Origin: Persicaria tinctoria
Taxonomy: Eukaryota > Streptophyta > Magnoliopsida > Caryophyllales > Polygonaceae
DNA: 64,000 nt
Assembly (NCBI GenBank): GCA_037127255.1
Contig: JBANSL010000014.1
Coordinates: 64,619,646-64,683,645 of the forward strand
Reading direction: 5' to 3'
Part shown: one piece after another, positions 35,210 to 46,545 of the stretch
Layout: every line of letters begins with the position of its first letter
How positions within the stretch are numbered: the first letter of the stretch is position 1
The notes under the pieces: generated by a model
The model's database searches: none
What the model was told of the DNA's origin: nothing
Seen by the model: the letters and a program-made list of their open reading frames with translations, nothing else
Position numbers and translations under genes: made by a program

Positions 35210-36370
35210 TAATTATATCAAGGGTACTTTGGGTATTATAAATTTTTTTTGGACAAATACTAATAAATGGGATTAGGAGATTAGGGTGGATAATTAGCAA
35301 ATAGGTTTATGGAAATGGATAATGGGCTAAATATCTTCTTATTACTTTCCCATATAAAAATATATATTATTCAACTTTTTAATAATTTTTCAAAGAAAAT
35401 AAAAATATATAAAATATTAACTCTTTTTAAATTAATTTTTTAAAATAATATTGTGTTTTAAATACAATATATTTTTAAAAAGTTAATATTGCACGTATTA
35501 TTCTGCTAAAAATATTTAATTAAATAAAAAATTTAATATTTTCTAAAATATATTTAAACAAAAATTATATTTAATATATACCTAAAACAACAAATTTCTC
35601 ATTTTTTAATAATTTTTATTTTTCTTAATTTTTTATACTAAAACTGACTATTTAAATTAGAAATTTAAATTTTTTCCAATATTTTTAAACAAAAAATAAT
35701 TTTAATATACCTCTAAAAAAATTATCTGAAATATTTAGCCGGTGATTTAGCTAACTAGGCCTATAGGAAAATCTAATTAGGTAATTAGACCCCTTTAAAA
35801 ATAAATTAGGTGGGATGGACCCTTCCCCAAATAGATTATTAAACTATTAATGGTCAACTGTTTGATCATCGATTGGTCAACGGTTGACTATTGACCGGTG
35901 AACGTTGACTAACTCATTTGGATTTGTTTAGTGATGCCATGTTTTGCCGTTTTGATGTCATTTTTTATATATATTTTATTTTCACTTTGATGCCACTTTT
36001 ATAATGAAATGATTTGAAGACACTTTTTTAATGCCACTTTTTTAATACCTTGATAACATTTTTTGTTAATTGTGATACCACGTTGACCATTGATGCCACT
36101 TTTTATGTCAATTTTTTTGATGATATTTTTTTACGGTGATGCCATATTTTTTTGAAGTAGTGTTTTGATGACATTTTTTTTCTTAAATGTGATGCAACTT
36201 TTTCAAAGTAGTGTTTTGATGCCATATTTCTAATGTAATTATTTGATGCCACTTTTTTTTAAATTTAATCAATCGTATATCGATATATTTTCATCGATTC
36301 TACTTTATTAACCGATGACATGTTTGTGGGAATCAACTCCAACACTTAAAAAGAAAACCAAAAGCGCTCT
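35210..36370. repeat. AT-rich region with degenerate TGATGCCACTTTTTT repeats
   Basis: 35210-35760 is very AT-rich with no feature. From about 35930 to 36260 the phrase GATGCCA(C/T)(T)n recurs many times at irregular spacing, with GATGACATTTTT variants. Similar GATGACATT phrases return at 37780-37930. Together they may be subterminal repeats of one element with the GC-rich block between as cargo, but its ends were not found. Confidence 0.4.
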
Positions 36371-37330
36371 CAAACTAAAAAAACCCTAGCCGCCACCCAT
36401 TCAACTTCTTCAACCCTTGACTCTTCCGGCGAGCGCTTCCGGCGGCCACCCTCCAGCTGGCTCCCTACGGCCTCGTCCCACACCCACTGAGGCGGCTTCT
36501 GGTATGTCAGGGTCCTGGTAATGGTTTGGTGTGGCGTTGGCGTCCTTTAGGTGGCCTGCTCCTTGCCACTCCTCGGCCGATGGGTGTTCGATCCTGTCGC
36601 CGCCCGCCTTCTCCTCTCCAACCTCCTCCTTCACCACCTCCAGTCTTCGCCTCCCCCTTCTATCTCTCCCTCTGTCCAGCCGCCACCCCTCAAAACTCAA
36701 CCCTCTCAACCGCTCCGACCAATTTGTGGCTCCACCTCAAAACTCAACCCTTTCAACCCAACCCTAATTAGCTCCCAGTCTTCAGCCGCCACCGCTGGCT
36801 AATCTTTTCGACGGACTGAGAGGCGGCTCATCATCCCCGGCCTTCCTTCTTCCTTCCCAGCGACGACCCAGGAGTGTTGGCTTGTTGACCCTTCTGGACG
36901 TCCTGGCCGGCCGCTCCTTCCCATCCTTCGACACCCTTTTTCTTTCCTCCTCCTCTGCAGTGACCCTTTCCTCCTATCGGTTTCTAGTTGGCTACCGGTG
37001 TTAATAAATCGGTGGCTCCTTAGCGGTTTCTCAAAGGTTTTTAATTCCAAATCTTCAAAACTTTTAACCAAACAAAATCGTGATCCAAACCGACGGGCTT
37101 ATGGCCTCGACGGTTCCCACCCCTTCCTCAAATCCATCCAGATTGCACCTTCAACCTTCATTGCCAACATGCAACCCAAATCTCCTTCAACAAATCTATT
37201 TTATCCCTAAATCCACAAAATCGAAAAACCCAAATTTGATTTTATCCCCCATCTCCCCTCTTCTCCCAAGTTTGATAAACCCTTTAAAAATCAAAAACCC
37301 ACAAAATTGAAAAAACCAAAATAGCCAATT
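36371..37330. other. GC-rich block, probable captured gene-leader sequence
   Basis: It begins AAAAAAACCCTAGCCGCC, a typical 5' leader motif of plant ribosomal and other housekeeping genes, followed by Pro/Ser-rich frames on both strands. None has a recognisable domain. AAACTCAACCCT phrases repeat at about 36690 and 36738. It lies between two GATGACA-rich arms. I read it as cargo of an unidentified element. Confidence 0.35.
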
Positions 37331-38354
37331 GATGATGATAAGATTTATGGCCCCTGGGTCTAGATCCGGCATCACCACCGTCTTAATTCCATGAGTTTGA
37401 TGGTACAACTTCAGATCTTAAGTGTTCGAGTGCTGAGCCATCACATGCAACAATATTGCTGAGTCGCTACCGTATGTGGATCTAGATCCGCCGCAACCAT
37501 CATCGCTCTCCAAACCACAAGAACCGAGATATATCAAGAATCAACGACTCCAATTATTGATCGGAAGAAACAAGGGCTTAAATTTTCTAGACATTTTTAA
37601 TTCTAATTTTTTGTAATTGTAATCTTAGATAATTTTTTTTTACTATTGACCCTATGCGTAGGGTCTTCCAAGCCATTTGTTGATGGTTTCAAGATCGCTT
37701 TGTCGATCTGCTTCTTGCCCACTGTCAAAAAAAAATGATGACAAGTTTGTGATTCCACGTCATTGATGCAATCACTTGTGGTGACATTGTTTGTGATGAC
37801 ATTGTTTGTTGATGACATTTTTATTGATAACATTTTTATACAATTGATAACGTATGAGCATAAAATTTGATTACACTTCATTGGTGATATTTTTATTGTT
37901 GACACATTTGTGATGACATTTAAAAATCTAATGACATGAAATACCACCTAACATGTCTCTCCTTCTCATTTTTTCCGGGCTTGGGACCCGTTGTGTACCA
38001 AAACACAAGCCAAACTACATTCAATAGCAACACTTAAAAAAAAACCAGGTCATAAGAAATGAAGAACACTACAAAACATGACAATACACATGAGAGAATG
38101 AAAATTATCCCTTTCACGTGGATTCATCATCTTCATCATCCTTAGTAATTTGGATCTGATAGAGTTTTTCATTCCTCGAAGAAAAAAAATTGAATAGAAA
38201 TTCTTCCAACTCTAACAATATAATTTAATTTAAAATTCGATGAGATCCAACGTGATCTCAATGTGATCAAAGTGCTAGAGCTTATATATGATATATCATG
38301 AATAAGCATAAATTTCTAGTTAAGTAAACTAGAGTTACAATCTAAGAAGAATAC
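37331..38354. other. AT-rich spacer with GATGACATT repeats
   Basis: A run of GATGACATT/GATAACATT phrases lies at about 37775-37930. No gene is supported; the 114-residue minus frame is low complexity. From about 38190 the sequence begins to resemble the A/B duplication block weakly. Confidence 0.4.
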
Positions 38355-38720
38355 AGGAATCATATATTTATGGGGTGGGTCGAATACAAGTCAGCTGTGA
38401 CGGCCTCACAAGTCACAAGTGGGATCGAATACAAGTCAGCTACGACGGCCTCACTAGTCACAATAGTTGTCCTGCTTGCTGGATATTAGTTGTTGTGATT
38501 TTGAATCACTCGTTTTTTTAGGTGTGTTAAAATGGCAGCTCTAATCCAAGAGTCTTACTCGTTTGATCGTATATCCAAAACTAATGTTAAGCTAGAGGCT
38601 TGCAAGTAGTCACATGAGCACAACAAGAGTGGGGATATTGCTCTTGTTCATCACTTTATCATGTCAATTTAAACATTTTATTTTAAATTTTTCTTCTTTT
38701 TACTCCCTCAATTTCGGATT
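38355..38720. repeat. Diverged third copy of the A/B duplication block, without the MITE
   Basis: Phrases GTGGGTCGAATACAAGTCAG, ACGGCCTCACAAGTCACAAG, GCAGCTCTAATCC, AGTCTTACTCGT and AGTAGTCACATG match copy A and B in order. The phrase with GTCGAATACAAGTCAGC is itself duplicated locally. Where A and B carry the 390-bp MITE, this copy has none. Confidence 0.7.
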
Positions 38721-38859
38721 TATAGCTTTTTTTTCTTTATTATTCTCTTCGTTAATTAAAACTTGTCATTTTAGGAAGTAAATCTTATTAAAAAAACTTG
38801 TCATTTTATGTATTTTATCATCTACTTTACAATGATTCCTGTATTTGGCTGAAAAAATT

Positions 38860-39141
38860 ATTTCATCAGTTAGTTTATTGGATATTTTTGTTTTGATATT
38901 ATATAGTTGTAAATAAAATAAATATGAGATTTTAGTTTAATTAGCTTTTGAAAGAGAAGTATTTCAACAACTATTCTCCGAAGCTTTTCGTAGCTTATGA
39001 TTTTCTATTCACAAGTTTTTATCAGCTACTTCAACCGTTAGTTGTACCAAAAATCATACTAACTTATTAATATATAATTAACACAAAAAATTCATCAGCT
39101 TTAGCTACTCCATCAACTAGTACTTTGCCAAACGAAGCCTT
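38860..39141. repeat. Dispersed MITE-like repeat, copy 2
   Basis: This shares ATTTTAGTTTAATTAGCTT, TTTCAACAACTA, ATCAGCTA, CAGCTTTAGCTACTC and a terminal TGCCAAACGAAGCC with the block at 7160-7500. The right terminus, reverse complemented, reads GGCTTCGTTTGGCA, a usual MITE tip. Confidence 0.45.
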
Positions 39142-39254
39142 TATCTTTTTACCCCATTGTTTCCTAACTGGCCGGGAGTCTCCCTGAACCCCATCGCAAT
39201 ATATGCTCTTCCTTAAAGCTTTTATTCGAGTCGAACGAACCGAGTATTGCTTGT

Positions 39255-39435
39255 TCTAGGGATGTTCATTGGCTCAAAACCGATCCGAACCGGGTCAAAC
39301 CAAACCGAATCGAAAACCGAAATTCCATAAAATGGAAACTGAAAACCAAACCTATTAGTTTACAAACTACTAGGTTTGGTTCAGTTTTTTTATCGGTTTG
39401 GTTTGGGTTCGGTTTGGTTATAACCTAAGTGAACT
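39255..39435. repeat. Repeat rich in AACCGAA/GGTTTGG phrases with inverted halves
   Basis: The left half (CGATCCGAACCGGGTCAAAC) and right half (GGTTTGGTTTGGGTTCGG) are complementary in character around 39350, giving a potential long hairpin. It begins GGGATGTTCATTGGCTC. This style matches plant foldback-type non-autonomous elements. No target duplication was identified. Confidence 0.4.
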
Positions 39436-39510
39436 GAACGCAACTTTTATGTCTTACAATTAAAGGAAATATAGCAAGTTTATTATCGCTAAACAAAATC
39501 TGAAGTTTAT

Positions 39511-39511
39511 A

Positions 39512-39561
<50 letters not shown>

Positions 39562-39620
39562 GAATTTTTTGTACATAAAGTTAGTTATTATTATTATGAA
39601 AAAAGATTTACATAAAGTTA

Positions 39621-39662
<42 letters not shown>

Positions 39663-39760
39663 ATTATAATAAATGTAGGAGTTTACAATAAATTAGTGGG
39701 TATTATTATTATTATTATTATCATTATTATTATATTATTATTATTATAAAAACATATTAA
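39511..39760. repeat. (ATT)n microsatellite array, 3' tail of the minus-strand retrotransposon
   Basis: Several ATT/TTA runs (about 17, 13 and 12 units) are separated by two copies of ACATAAAGTTAGTTATTATTATT-like sequence and by TTAGTGGGTA, the latter also at 39766-39775 next to the coding end. On the minus strand this is a (TAA)n tail directly after the retrotransposon coding region, as in several non-LTR clades. Confidence 0.75.
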
Positions 39761-39768
39761 AAAGAAAT

Positions 39769-40672
39769 TAGTGGGTAACCGAGATACAATCTGGGCACCC
39801 ACTCTCTTAGCGATAACAAAACTAAGTCTAGTAAAAATAAAAGCAGCAGCACTAGCCCCAACATCATGAGATACCGAAAATTTTTGTATCCGCTTCAACA
39901 AGGCAATAGCATTTGTGTCCAACTCCCCCAACGAAGAGAATGAAAAGGGTAGAAAACCATAGCCATCCGCCATCCACAAATCCCGATACTTGACACACTT
40001 ACGTTGAGCAGCATCAACAACAACACAGCCGGGTAGAAAGTTAGATACTAAAGACTGAGTCATGGGGGAGGATCTCGTCAGATCAACACACACATCCCGC
40101 CCCATGTCCCAAGAATAAAGGAGCATGTCCGCTGGACGAAGAGACTTACCATGCCCATCAACCAAACCGATATCAACCTCCTTACCGACAAAAGTCCCAG
40201 CCCTATAGCATATTACATACATCCAATAAGGTGTCGCGAACGAGGTTATGTCGATGTTTAATGGCCATAGTACCAGCACATGACACTGCATGATCACCAT
40301 AGACATCACCCTCAAAGACACGAGAACACGTCGTACAAGGCCTAGACACCGTGAACAACGGAACATCCAATCGATAGCTAAGCACACTATGATAGGTTCT
40401 TTCATTCATAGTCTTCCCCAGTCCAGAAATAGGAACTGCATGTAGCCAATCAGAGGAGGGAGCACCCTGCCGAGACTTCCATAATGCCACATGTCGTAGA
40501 GTCAAGGAGAAAATAGAGTCTGATGTAGCAGCAACCTTCACGAAGTATATATCTGGAAATTTCTTCATAAGTTTTGGGCCAGCGATTTCATTAGGATCGC
40601 GTAGAAGATCAGAACCTATGGTCTCATTAAAAACACGCAAAGCATCATCAAAAGCAGGACCAGCAACAATGA
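39769..40672 (-). pseudogene. C-terminal CCHC knuckle and restriction-like endonuclease of the non-LTR element
   Basis: The minus frame 40203-40640 gives FDDALRVFNETIGSDLL, IAGPKLMKKFPDIYFVKV and a CTTCSRVFEGDVYGDHAVSC knuckle, then RHNLVRDTLL. After a frame break the 39683-40405 frame gives GKEVDIGLVDGHGKSLRPAD, a span of about 13 residues and DVCVDLTRSSP. A Glu, an R/KPD-like RPAD, and a downstream Asp in a hydrophobic strand are the expected pattern of PD-(D/E)xK restriction-like endonucleases of R2-type elements. The final Lys is not obvious. C-terminal GYGFLPFSFSSLGELDTNA and SRLPTNF end at the (TAA)n tail. Assigning the endonuclease fold is inference. Confidence 0.65.
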
Positions 40673-41394
40673 TATCCGGGTCGACCCGACCCGACCCAAA
40701 TATTCCGGGTGAGGGTCAACTCGAAGGCCCGGAATTTTTAAAAATGCGACCCGCCACCCGACCCGAACCAGAAATTTGTAATTTCGGGTTTTCCGGGTCG
40801 GGTGATGGGTTAACCCGAAAACCCGAGTTTTAAAATTTTGTTAATTTTTACAAAATTAAAATATTTAAAATTAAAAAAAAGGATTTTTTTGTCCGCATAT
40901 TAGTTATTACATATAATCCGTAGTCTCCAAATTAGTTACGTATTACATATAAACGTACTATTCTTAGTCTCTCGAAGCTACTGTAAAAACAAAGGAAGTC
41001 TCTTGAAGCTACTGTAAATTAGTTACGTATTACATACTCTGTATAACTTAGCTACTGTAAATTAGCTACTGTAAAAGTGTAAAACAAAAGGAAAGAGAAA
41101 GTGTATTACATATAATTAGCTACTGTAAGTAAAAGTGTAAAACAAAAGGAAAGAAAAACAAAAGAGGAAAAAGGTAATATGTACATCTGGCTGTTATAGC
41201 CCCAAAAAAAAAAAACGGGCCAACGGGTCAGACCCCGAGACCCGCCGGATCTGACCCCGATCCGCCCGTTGACCCGGGATTTCCTAAAATTTAACCCGAG
41301 ACCCAACCCCTTGGGGTCTCGGGTCAACCCTGACCCCGTGTTTTCCGAGTCGGGTCGTGTTGGGTTTCCGGGTTAGGTCCTTTTTGAGCCACCC
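40673..41394. mobile_element. CGGGT/GACCC-rich element inserted in the retrotransposon
   Basis: The block begins GGGTCGACCCGACCCGACCC and ends near TTTTTGAGCCACCCTAATG. Both ends are rich in CCCGACCCG/CGGGTCGGG and are complementary, consistent with a foldback-like non-autonomous element. The middle repeats TAGCTACTGTAAATTAG and GTGTAAAACAAAAGGAAAG phrases. About 25 codons expected between flanking retrotransposon blocks are missing. The insertion therefore came with a deletion, or the sequence was lost later. Confidence 0.6.
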
Positions 41395-43450
41395 TAATGT
41401 AGGACATGCCCAGCAACATAAACTCCGAGCCCACCAAAATTAAAAGGGAAGATGGCAAGCCTCCACTGCCAATCTCCAAACTTAGGCCCAGACGTAGTAA
41501 CAATACATTCCAAGCTAGAATTGAGTGCATCGTCAAAGGAAAGTTGGGCTGACCCAAAGACACGTGGGGAACAAGTACGCAGAGAAAAGTAAAGTTTAGA
41601 AATACCCGTACATGCCCGAAGTAGAAGCAACTCGCACTGTGGGTCATCAATCCTCTCGACAGAATCCATAAGCTCTATGGTTTTATTCACTCTCTTTGCC
41701 ACAAGTTCACTGCCGAAAACAGGGCATGCACTGACTGGCCCACCCAAAACTTTGACACCACCCAAAGGTCGAGCAATAGAGGGGGCAAAACACCAGGTAG
41801 CCGACTCCCGGGGTCTTTTATAGGCCAAAAAACCTCGGTCTTGTCGACATTAAGATGAAGCCCAAACCGGAGACCATCCTCCATAATCAGCTCCAAGACA
41901 TTCCCCACAACCAAAGTTTCCCCAACAATAGCGCCATCATCTAAGTACGATGCTTGCAGATTCAAGGAAAAAGAGTCTCTAATCTTGCATACCAACGGAT
42001 GCAGCACCAAAGAAAATAGTGGAGGGCCCAAAGGATCACTCTGTTGAACCCTCCAATAGGACCATAAGTTATGCTCCCCTTTTTCCTTTCTCGCCTGCTC
42101 TTTCTTTCTTCTCCAGGACTAAACAACAAAACTCCACCCATCGGGATAGAACAGGACAGTGACGACAAACTTCCTGTGACATGGCCACACAATCAACTAA
42201 GTTGAAAGTGTTTTGAAAATCGACCAACAACATAGAAAGACCCTCCTCACTACCACGAGCCTCAACAAATCGATTCAAGGTATGCAGAATAGCCTCTCCC
42301 CCATCGGATACCTCGACCCCAAACTGAAGACCATCAAAATAACCAGACAAAGAGGGACCGAACAAACAAGCCCTAACCATATAGACAATGCGTCTCCAAA
42401 CAGTGCTTACAACAATATGACGTATATCTCCACCTGGTTTAACAAGCGGCGTGAGCAAGCACTTGCCATGTATTCACCCAGAGCCTGCGGACAACGACCC
42501 TCAAGGAAAAGATTAACCACCCAAGTAATAGAGGCGATCAAATCATCTGAAAGAGCAACAGCCGCTCCGCCCAAACAATCCAATAGATGCTGAGAACGAA
42601 ACCCATCCCTCCCACAGGAGGTTCCACGCGGAAAACTCTGAATCATATCCAAAACAATGACCGAAGAGGGAAGAAAATGATGATGATCAACAGGCAAAGG
42701 CAGTAAGTTAGGGGACGGGGCAATGTGGTTCTTATTCCGCAAAGCCGCTAGAGTGGCCTCAGAATAAGGAGCAATACCTGATGAAGAAAGCACCCGAACA
42801 ACGACAATGTAATGACCATCATAAATCTTCCTCTGACATTATCAGAGGTTAAGCTCACTCAAATCAAGATCCTCCTCGACATCGAAAGAGGGTGGGGCTT
42901 CAGCTAAGGTCTCCTGTATAAGTTGTAAGCTACCACCAGGCACACCCAAATACGAATAGCCCTAGCAATACTCTCCTCCTGACATTGACGCTTGACAACA
43001 GTCCTACACTCAAGATTACTCCGCGGGGAAAAGGTCTTAAGTATACAAAGAGGCATCACAAGCAAGCGAATCAAACAGGAGAGATCTCCAGGAGAGTCAG
43101 CCACACCATCTAATGCCCCTTTTAAAACCCGAGAAAAACCTAGGTGACACTTAGGAGGGATGGATCTCACAGTGCGTAACCCCATAAAGAACAAACGGTC
43201 AAGCGAAGATATAGACAAACAAACCGGCACAACCCCAACATCACACAAGGAAGCCAACAGAGCTGGAGGTCTAAGAATATCATAAATAATAAAACAAACA
43301 AGACCATCACCACAATCCGGAGGTTCCATGGAATCATCCTCACTATGCCTACACTGAGCACGGAAGGTATGAGTTTTAAGGCATACCCCACATAACCAAA
43401 CCCCCATGCACTTTAAAGTCATCTGAGCCTTCGAATAAATAATCAAATTA
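41395..43450 (-). pseudogene. Non-LTR retrotransposon N-terminal region and reverse transcriptase
   Basis: The N-terminal block (42904-43446) has WLCGVCLKTH with further Cys/His, then CDVGVVPVCLSISSLDRLF, PRSNLECRTVVKRQ and a QEESIARAIR helix. The reverse transcriptase follows from about 42790: SCGRDGFRSQHLLDC (fingers), KPGGDIRHIVV, LLVDFQNTFNLVD (motif A with the catalytic Asp), GPPLFSLVLHPLV (motif B), YLDD (motif C, 41936-41947) and LNVDKTEVFWP. The thumb region includes NFGGLGVYVAGHVL, where the insertion begins. At least four frame breaks are needed between 41690 and 42800, so it is a pseudogene. Confidence 0.8.
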
Positions 43451-43644
43451 TTAGAAAGTGTTTAACGAGTAAGGACTTGAGCATCAGCACTGCAATGCTG
43501 GTCACGAAGGTGCCTGAGCATGGAGGTTTTAACAAGGCCTCTACCACCACCATCAAGGCACCCACAAAGACCCACAAAAGGGAGATTGTACCAAACAAGC
43601 TCTAGCATCCCACAAACGATCAAAATCTTCAACAAAGCACTCAA

Positions 43645-44274
43645 ATCTGATTTTTTTTTTAAATAAAAACAAACAAACTGAAGACCCTCGAATGATTAAT
43701 AACCCCCCACCCCCACTGCAAGCCACTGCATCAAACTTACAACAACAACCCCAAAGAAGCACACAAAAACTCCAAACCGAAGCAAGATGAGCAAACTTAC
43801 AACAACAACAAAAAACCAAAGTAGCCCCAAAGAAGCACAACACAACACAAAAAAAAAAAACCAAAGTAGCCCCAAAGAAGCACAACACAAAACATAGAAG
43901 CACCACAACCTCAACTGATCAACAACCCTCACGAACGACACATAGTAGGAAGGGTCGAAATGACTGAACATCAGACCTAATCAACAACCAACAAACACAC
44001 TCACGGTCGGCGGTCAGCAGTTACACCCGACTGATCAAATAGCAACAGCAACCAACAACACACACCGCGGAAATGATGAAGACAAGTATAACCCCCCAAC
44101 CCACACGAAACAGGTTGACCGAATACAATCACCACCCCAACTCGCACACACAGATGAAGAGCGAAAAAAATTAGATCGAATAGAAGAACAAGGAGGAATA
44201 CACCGAACCTGCCGAGACGCGGCCCCAGAAGAACTAGACCTAGGCGGCAAGAGGAAGGACAACGACTAGAAGAA
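43645..44274. other. A/C-rich region upstream of the non-LTR coding part
   Basis: A phrase CCAAAGTAGCCCCAAAGAAG recurs near 43815 and 43861 with a shortened form near 43750, so there is a short tandem repeat of about 46 bp. This may be the 5' leader of the minus-strand element. Minus frames of up to 117 residues here are Cys/Phe/Val-rich shadows. Confidence 0.4.
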
Positions 44275-44500
44275 GGAGGCCTTAAAAACGTTGACCCTGG
44301 AAGGACGATATACCCTTCTCGATCAGGGTACCCTTTGTCGCACAGGTAGTATCGACCCGCCGGTGGGCGAGGTAAGTGAAACCCCGGGGTTGTGAGCGTG
44401 TGGTCGAACACTTTAACATCGTGTGCATCGAGTAATGCACTATGTATTGTAGGAGATGGATTTACATTGAGGGTCGAGTAGTATGCTAGCAGCATCAATA
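44275..44500 (-). pseudogene. PIF/Harbinger transposase (DDE_Tnp_4) fragment
   Basis: The minus frame reads LDAHDVKVFDHTLTTPGF, then GRYYLCDKGYPDREGYIVLP. It resembles the HARBI1-type nuclease core, where relatives have a GSAHDSRVL box followed by GKYYLVDAGYPNRPGFLAP with the catalytic Asp. About 65 residues are preserved, ending in unrelated sequence, and copia element 2 inserted just to the right (44534). It is a relic. Confidence 0.6.
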
Positions 44501-44533
44501 GGTGCAGTCAAATTGATGAACATCTTCATTGCT

Positions 44534-44675
44534 TGATAGAATGTAAATTTGATTGTAACACAGGGGTAGTTTGGTCGATCCTTTCAAATGTCATGTTCTG
44601 CCAAGTTGTATCTATGTTCCAACCCCCCCCCCCCCCATTCTCAGTCGATCATTATAATTTCCATGGATCCAAACA
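44534..44675 (+). repeat. 5' LTR of copia element 2, internally deleted
   Basis: It starts TGATAGAATGTAAATTTGA and ends CATGGATCCAAACA before the primer-binding site. At 142 bp it is shorter than the 3' LTR (about 170-190 bp without its insert). It contains a run of about 15 C near 44620. Confidence 0.8.
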
Positions 44676-44687
44676 TGGTATCAGAGC
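44676..44687 (+). other. Primer-binding site (initiator tRNA-Met type)
   Basis: TGGTATCAGAGC directly follows the 5' LTR, as in copia element 1. Confidence 0.9.
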
Positions 44688-44789
44688 TTCAGGTCTATGA
44701 CGTCTGAGATCTAGGTTTTCGTTTGCTTGATGATCATCTCGTTCATCGCTCTCTATTTCTCTTGAGGTCCTCGTTGCTGTTCGCCGACG

Positions 44790-45294
44790 ATGCTACCTCA
44801 AACAAATGCTTGGTTTCCAAGTTCTTTCACTGATTCTTCATATACTCTTTATCTTCATGCTTTTGATTCACTTGGAATGGTGCTGGTTTCTAAAGTTTTC
44901 AATGGAACCAATTTCTTTTCTTGAAAACGTGCTATGTTAATAACGCTTTCGGCCAAGCATAAAATAGGATTTGTTGATGGTTCCATTCCGAAACCTGCTC
45001 GCAGATTTTCGGAAATGGAAGAGATGTGATGATATGGTCACTTTTTGGTTGCTTAATGCCATGTCCTCTGAATTAGCTGAAAATTTTCTTCTTTACAATT
45101 CATTTGTTGAGATATGGTCTGATTTGTGAACTCGTTTTTCTCAAATAAATCTTGCTCAGCTTTATGCTGTTGAGAAGTCAATTGCTACCATCACTCAAGA
45201 TCCAGATGGAATCTCTGCATATTTCACTCGCCTCAAGTGCCTTTGGGATGAACGCGATTCTTTGCGGAATCTCTCACCCTGTGCTTGTGGTCTT
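44790..45294 (+). pseudogene. Copia element 2 gag, N-terminal part
   Basis: The frame starts MLPQTNAWFPSSF and shows the gag signature (FNGTNF, KHKIGFVDGSIPKP) with an in-frame stop soon after, then further copia gag phrases (TFWLLNAMSSEL, YFTRLKCLWDERDSL) in shifted frames. It stops at LSPCACG, where the CACTA element enters after TSD base triplet CTT. Confidence 0.8.
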
Positions 45295-46545
45295 CACTAC
45301 TAGAATTGTTTTCATAGACATCGGATCTTTTATATCGGTCAGAAAAACGCATGATGTTAAAAATATTTATAACATCGGTTTAAAAATTATCGATGTTATT
45401 GAGATATGATACATCGACTTCATTTATTGGACAATGTTAAAATTTGATTTTAAAAAAAAATCAAAACGCGTAGAATATTTTTAGCTGAAATTTTAAGCGG
45501 TAAAATTTGGCAACTCCTAAACACTTAACCAAAAAGAGAGACATTCAATTTTTTTTGAAAAAGAACCCAAATTCCAACATTTAACCCCAAAATCCCCAAA
45601 TTCCATTCCATTCCAAAATTCCCAAGTACGATCTCTTCCTGGTGATTGGTCGTCATTTCGTCATCTTCTCCGACTGGTCGTCTTCATCCGCTCCTCCGAC
45701 TGGTTGTCTTCAACTAGCGTTGAGTTGTGCCCTCACCGTCATCTTCTCCGGTTGGTCGTGTTTAGCATCTCCGATTGGTCGTCCCCTTTCTCTCTTCTAC
45801 CCCCTCCACCCCTCAGATCTCTCCAAACCCTAAAACCCAAAGAAGCTAGATCTATTATCATCTCGAGATCTCTTCTACCTACAAATTAAGAAAAGAAGCT
45901 AGATCTCCTATCATATCGAGATCTCTCTCTAACGCTCTCCATCTCTCGTATGTCATATCTATCTCGCTCGGTTGTCTCTATCTCGCACCTTCCTTGCTTT
46001 CGCCGGAACCAGAACGGAGGCAACCCAGAAGCCATCGCCTGCACCTTCCTTGCCTGTTGTGGCCTCACCATCGTCTTCCTTCTCCTATCTCCAGGTGTGT
46101 TCTTTCTCGCTCCTCTATTATCTTCAGGTGTGTCCCTCTACTCGACATAGACGCTTCTGACCTCACCGGCCACCACCGCTCTCAATTCCACCTCCCTCAT
46201 TGCCCCTCTTAGCACTACTTGCACTTCTCCCCCTTGAATTTTCAATATTAAAGATTTAGGGTTTCTTTAAAGGTCAGTGAACTACTTTACCTAGTTGAAA
46301 TTGCTTTTCAATGCGAGTTTAGTCTTTTAGGGATTAAGGTTTTGATTCTTTAGAGGTCAATGATTTTGGTTTTTGGTTCTTTAAAGGTTATTGATTGCGA
46401 TTTTTGATTCTTTAAAGGTTATTGATGATTTCCATTATTGATTCTTTAAATTTCAGTGATTTATGGGTTGAATTTAAGGTTTTTTTTGTGGTGTATATAA
46501 CCTTTTTCTTTGAGATTTCAGCTATTTTTTTTTTGTTCATTACAG

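Larger units (their letters stand above)
39761..43644 (-). mobile_element. Decayed non-LTR retrotransposon with zinc fingers, YLDD reverse transcriptase and restriction-like endonuclease
   Basis: Reading right to left, in several broken frames: a CGC...HLRDQHC zinc finger (near 43480-43570), MGVWLCGVC with a following Cys/His cluster and SIPPKCHLGFSRVLKGALD, SFPRGTSCGRDGFRSQHLL, LVKPGGDIRHIVVSTVWRR, FGVEVSDGGEAIL, LVDFQNTFNLVD, GPPLFSLVLHPLV, active site SYLDDGAIVG, then a CX2CX11HX4C knuckle and a RPAD endonuclease-like block. There are no LTRs and a (TAA)n tail follows. The order zinc fingers-RT-CCHC-endonuclease is that of R2/CRE-like elements, not of L1. I recognise the family as a plant reverse-transcriptase group but cannot assign a clade. 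One large insertion (40673-41394) interrupts it. Confidence 0.8.

Noticed and set aside
36371..37330. A housekeeping (ribosomal protein) gene suggested by the AAACCCTAGCCGCC leader
   Set aside because: No ribosomal or other coding domain follows in any frame; only leader-like sequence is present.
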